DNA of 64,000 bases from Bacteroidaceae bacterium (GTDB lineage: Bacteria > Bacteroidota > Bacteroidia > Bacteroidales > Bacteroidaceae): positions 242,998 to 306,997 of the forward strand of contig JAFTNZ010000030.1 in assembly GCA_017451645.1 (NCBI GenBank). Reading direction: 5' to 3'. Both the position numbers and the translations under genes were made by a program. Shown one piece after another: positions 61,591 through 64,000 of this stretch. Numbering within the stretch: position 1 is the first letter of the stretch; every line of letters starts with the position of its first letter. The notes under the pieces were generated by a model. It was not told the origin of the DNA and did no database searches. It worked only from the letters and a program-made list of their open reading frames with translations.

Positions 61591-62892
61591 TTACACGTTT
61601 TCTTTCCCTCCTACAACAATTTCCAAAGCATCATCTGGGCGGAAGTATTTTCTTGCCAGTGTGCGCAGTCGTTCGGGTGTGGTTTGTCGGATGCTGCATG
61701 CCATATCCTGGAAAAAAGTCTCCCCTACTCCTGCTGTTTCAATGAATATCCAAGTGTCTGAAAGTGAGAATGGTCCCTCATGACTGCGGCACATGTCACC
61801 GAGCATATAGCTTTGCACCATAGACAATTCCTGTTCGGATATCAGCTCTTCTTGCAGGCGTTTCATCTCGTGGCGTATCTCCTCCACACAGCGTGTGGCA
61901 TATTCGTTGTCCGTTTCTGTGCTGATGGTCAGTACACTGGCAAAGGGGTACGATGCGAGGTTGGCCATGATACCGTAGGTGTATCCTTTTTCTTTGCGGA
62001 TATTGTTCATCAGGCGGCTGCCAAAATATCCTCCAAGCACGGTGGTGAGCACTCGGGCCTCCTGATAATCAGGGTGTGTGCGCTCCATCATGGGGAATCC
62101 TGTACGGATGGACGATTGTATGGCATCTTTGTGCGGAACATGTATTTGCCTGCCTTCAAACGTGGGGATGTCGTGCGGAATCAGTGGTTGTCGTTGTCTG
62201 CCTTCTCCCCATGTCGTGTTGCCGAATTCTCTTTCCACAGCCTTTATCACGGATGGGGTGATATTGCCGGATAGATAGATGGAGCAATTTCCTGCATGAT
62301 AATGTTTCCGATAGAACTGGCACAGATGTTCTCGTGTCAGTTGGTCATAGTCTTCCACACAAGCATACCTTCCGCAGGGGTGTCCGTCACCAAAAAAGGC
62401 ACGGTTGAATTCTTTCCGTGCCACGACATTGACTTTGCTCGAGTTGACGAGGTATTGTTGGCGATTGTTTTTCAGTACGATTTGCAGCTCATTTTCCGGG
62501 AACGAAGGTGTGAGTAGTATTTCCCCCAACAGGGCCACAGTGTGTTCGAAGTGTTTTCCCAGAGAATAAAGCGTCAGGAAGTTATAGTTCATGGAAGAGG
62601 TTTGCTCCATCCATGCACCATAGAAGTCGAACAGTTCGGAAATCTGTGCCGAATGTTTGTGCAGGGTCCCTTCGCACAGCATCCGGTTGGTGAAAAGAGC
62701 CTGCAGGGGTATTTCCTGATGCCAGATTCCCGACCCGATGAGGATGTCCATGCGGATGACATCTTCGTTGCCGGCCCGTAAGATGTTCAGCGGAATCCCG
62801 TTGGCGAGCAATGTGCGTTCGGGTATCTGGATGTCTATTTTTTCAAGTACAGCGAATGCCGGTCGTTTCGTTCGGTCTAAAGTCATGAGCAT
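61591..62892 (-). CDS. M16-family protein lacking the zinc-binding motif
   Basis: 433 aa, one M16 N/C pair of domains. The fold pattern is clear (MDILIGSGIWHQEIPLQALFTNRMLCEGT; NRAFFGDGHPCGRYACVEDYDQLTREHLCQFYRKHYHAGNCSIYLSGNI; IRKEKGYTYGIMANLASY), but where active members have HxxEH this one has LFTNRML, so no zinc site exists. Probably a non-catalytic partner or chaperone-like member; the active partner is not in the window. Its start codon overlaps the kdsB stop by one base (TGATG). Confidence 0.85.
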   Translation of the reverse strand: MLMTLDRTKRPAFAVLEKIDIQIPERTLLANGIPLNILRAGNEDVIRMDILIGSGIWHQEIPLQALFTNRMLCEGTLHKHSAQISELFDFYGAWMEQTSSMNYNFLTLYSLGKHFEHTVALLGEILLTPSFPENELQIVLKNNRQQYLVNSSKVNVVARKEFNRAFFGDGHPCGRYACVEDYDQLTREHLCQFYRKHYHAGNCSIYLSGNITPSVIKAVEREFGNTTWGEGRQRQPLIPHDIPTFEGRQIHVPHKDAIQSSIRTGFPMMERTHPDYQEARVLTTVLGGYFGSRLMNNIRKEKGYTYGIMANLASYPFASVLTISTETDNEYATRCVEEIRHEMKRLQEELISEQELSMVQSYMLGDMCRSHEGPFSLSDTWIFIETAGVGETFFQDMACSIRQTTPERLRTLARKYFRPDDALEIVVGGKENV

Positions 62893-63659
62893 CAGGCATT
62901 CAATGATTTCAGAAATTCTTCTGCCCGTATCAGGTCTTCGGGAGTGTCGATGCCTATTGTCTCTTGTTGTGTGACGGCTACCCGGATGCGGAAACCATTT
63001 TCAATCCATCGGAGTTGCTCAAGGCTTTCGGCCAGTTCCAAGGGAGATTGTGGCAATCGGGTAATCTCTCCCAACACCTCTGCCCGGTAAGCATAGAGTC
63101 CGATGTGCTTGTAGTAGGTGTGGTTTGCAAGCCACTCGTCCCCCTCTTCTACACCACGCAGATAGGGAATGACCGAACGGCTGAAGTAGAGTGCGTTCAT
63201 AGCCCCATCGAGCACCACCTTGGGAGAGTTGGGATTTCGCAGTGCTTTCCATCCGTCAGCAGGAGTAAAGGGTTTCACCAGAGTGGCAATCTGAGTCTCC
63301 TCCTTGTCGAAACACGAGCGTACGGCAGCAATCTGTTCAGGTTGGATGAAAGGTTCGTCCCCCTGAATGTTTATCACCACATCATATTTCTCTCCCTCAT
63401 TGCTTTTCTGCATGTACGCTTCGTGGCAGCGGTCAGTGCCACTCCGGTGGTTGGGCGAGGTCATCACCACTTCTCCTCCGAAAGCCCGCACCGTCTGTGC
63501 AATCCGTTCGTCATCGGTAGCCACCACAGCTTTGTCGAGCAATCCGGCCACCTGTTCGTACACTCGTTGTATCATTGTCTTCCCGCCCAGCATGGCCAGT
63601 GGCTTGCCGGGAAATCGTGTCGAGGCATATCTCGCAGGTATGATTCCTATGAATTTCAT
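62892..63659 (-). CDS. kdsB: 3-deoxy-manno-octulosonate cytidylyltransferase
   Basis: 255 aa, full length. Nucleotide-binding [56 protein letters not shown] and [11 protein letters not shown] are all present, and the C-terminal [16 protein letters not shown] completes the family. Activates KDO with CTP for the lipid-A core. Co-transcribed with the M16-like gene, translation coupled. Confidence 0.97.
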   Translation of the reverse strand: MKFIGIIPARYASTRFPGKPLAMLGGKTMIQRVYEQVAGLLDKAVVATDDERIAQTVRAFGGEVVMTSPNHRSGTDRCHEAYMQKSNEGEKYDVVINIQGDEPFIQPEQIAAVRSCFDKEETQIATLVKPFTPADGWKALRNPNSPKVVLDGAMNALYFSRSVIPYLRGVEEGDEWLANHTYYKHIGLYAYRAEVLGEITRLPQSPLELAESLEQLRWIENGFRIRVAVTQQETIGIDTPEDLIRAEEFLKSLNA

Positions 63660-63696
63660 TGTTTTGTGATCTGTCTTTTTGTTTGATTTGAGTGTG

Positions 63697-63704
63697 CAAA
63701 TTTA
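63697..63704 (-). promoter_or_regulatory. -7 box of kdsB
   Basis: TAAATTTG on the minus strand, 37 bp before the start codon. Confidence 0.45.
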
Positions 63705-63764
63705 GGCATAATTTTCGATTATTCGTCAGCAAGATGAAGAAAAATAATAAGGTGGTGGTATGTC

Positions 63765-64000
63765 TTACTCCAGTTTCACCCTCGTTCTCTTGCCCGTCAC
63801 CGATGTCAGCCACACTGTCCCGTCCTGTTCTACGGACACATCCGGATATTTTGCCTCAATCAGTATGCTCCCGTCGATGGAGATGACACCCCACTGGCTG
63901 TAGTTCTTCTCCACCGCACAGTATTTCCCTATGGGCGGTCGGATGTTCCGGTAGATGGGCGGGACGGTCATCCGGTTGCCCACCTTCAGTCCCCATTTCA
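63765..64000 (-). CDS. WG-repeat protein, C-terminal end (cut by right window edge)
   Basis: The frame is open to the right edge and ends at 63765. The visible part begins KWGLKVGNRMTVPPIYRNIRPP and contains NYSQWGVISIDGSILIEAKYPDV, two WG-repeat units (W-G-(L/V)-x..I-P-P/I-x-x-x-Y-x-x-I) and ends KRTRVKLE. WG-repeat proteins are beta-solenoid-like surface or exported proteins of unknown role. A GTG at 63983 is not its start. Downstream kdsB has its own promoter. Confidence 0.75.
   Translation of the reverse strand, partial: KWGLKVGNRMTVPPIYRNIRPPIGKYCAVEKNYSQWGVISIDGSILIEAKYPDVSVEQDGTVWLTSVTGKRTRVKLE

Overview
The window reads as a chromosome segment of a gut-type Bacteroidales (Bacteroides, Phocaeicola or Prevotella-like). 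The grounds are promoters of the Bacteroidetes form (TTTG, about 19-20 bp, then TAnnTTTG), very few Shine-Dalgarno sites, an S16 protein with a long Ala/Glu tail, the ileS - TraR/DksA - lspA - DUF4296 gene order, a TamL-type lipoprotein, and pectin-degrading lyases with signal peptides and C-terminal sorting-type tails. Genus cannot be settled from this view.

Layout. 1-3,400: end of a GH13 amylase, then an AT-rich patch with a decayed PIN toxin behind an intact antitoxin, a 150-nt palindromic RNA-like element, a frameshifted Cys-rich membrane gene, a zinc-ribbon membrane protein and an intact RelE/ParE-type toxin-antitoxin pair. 3,400-7,000: secreted DUF2271-like protein and the dTDP-sugar genes rfbB-rfbC-rfbA (no rfbD here). 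7,000-12,200: rpsP, a candidate small RNA, six tRNAs in two groups, a solitary HpaII-like protein, an AlaX-like editing protein, Hsp20 and a WalJ-type hydrolase. 12,300-18,100: lipoprotein, TamL, TrmH-type methyltransferase, PAP2 phosphatase with a barrel-like tail, and a FecE-type ATPase without its permease.

18,300-24,250 and 35,560-41,530 together form a pectin-use region: a PL1 and a PL9 pectate lyase on one side; uxaB, uxaC and a PL11 rhamnogalacturonan lyase on the other. The lyases cut homogalacturonan and rhamnogalacturonan-I outside the cytoplasm, and UxaC and UxaB carry galacturonate to tagaturonate and altronate. No SusC/SusD pair is present in the window.

Between these two halves lies an AT-rich accessory island, about 24,400-35,500. 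Ten minus-strand genes (33,846 down to 24,415) are packed mostly 8-30 bp apart: a 105-aa protein, two paralogous unknowns on either side of a NERD-nuclease/SF1-helicase, a 77-aa acidic protein, a membrane-anchored TPR protein, a membrane protein with an NTF2-like tail, a von Willebrand A / macro-like fusion, a soluble relative of that tail, and a 51-aa membrane peptide. Two promoters in this island carry the same 23-bp near-palindrome upstream. This is the best candidate for an undescribed system. Behind it lies 1.7 kb of repeats and gene remnants, including a second internally deleted PIN toxin beside an intact antitoxin.

41,600-64,000 is mostly housekeeping: tRNA-Gly and tRNA-Arg, a DUF1573 protein, a porin-like protein, ileS, a TraR/DksA-like protein, lspA, DUF4296 lipoprotein, glmS, NlpE-like lipoprotein, superoxide dismutase, sensor kinase, recX, DUF6057-like protein, glgB, YhcH-type protein, inositol monophosphatase, a 14-repeat MORN protein, a catalytically degenerate M16 protein, kdsB, and a WG-repeat protein running off the right edge. 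I saw no transposase, prophage, CRISPR array or rRNA.
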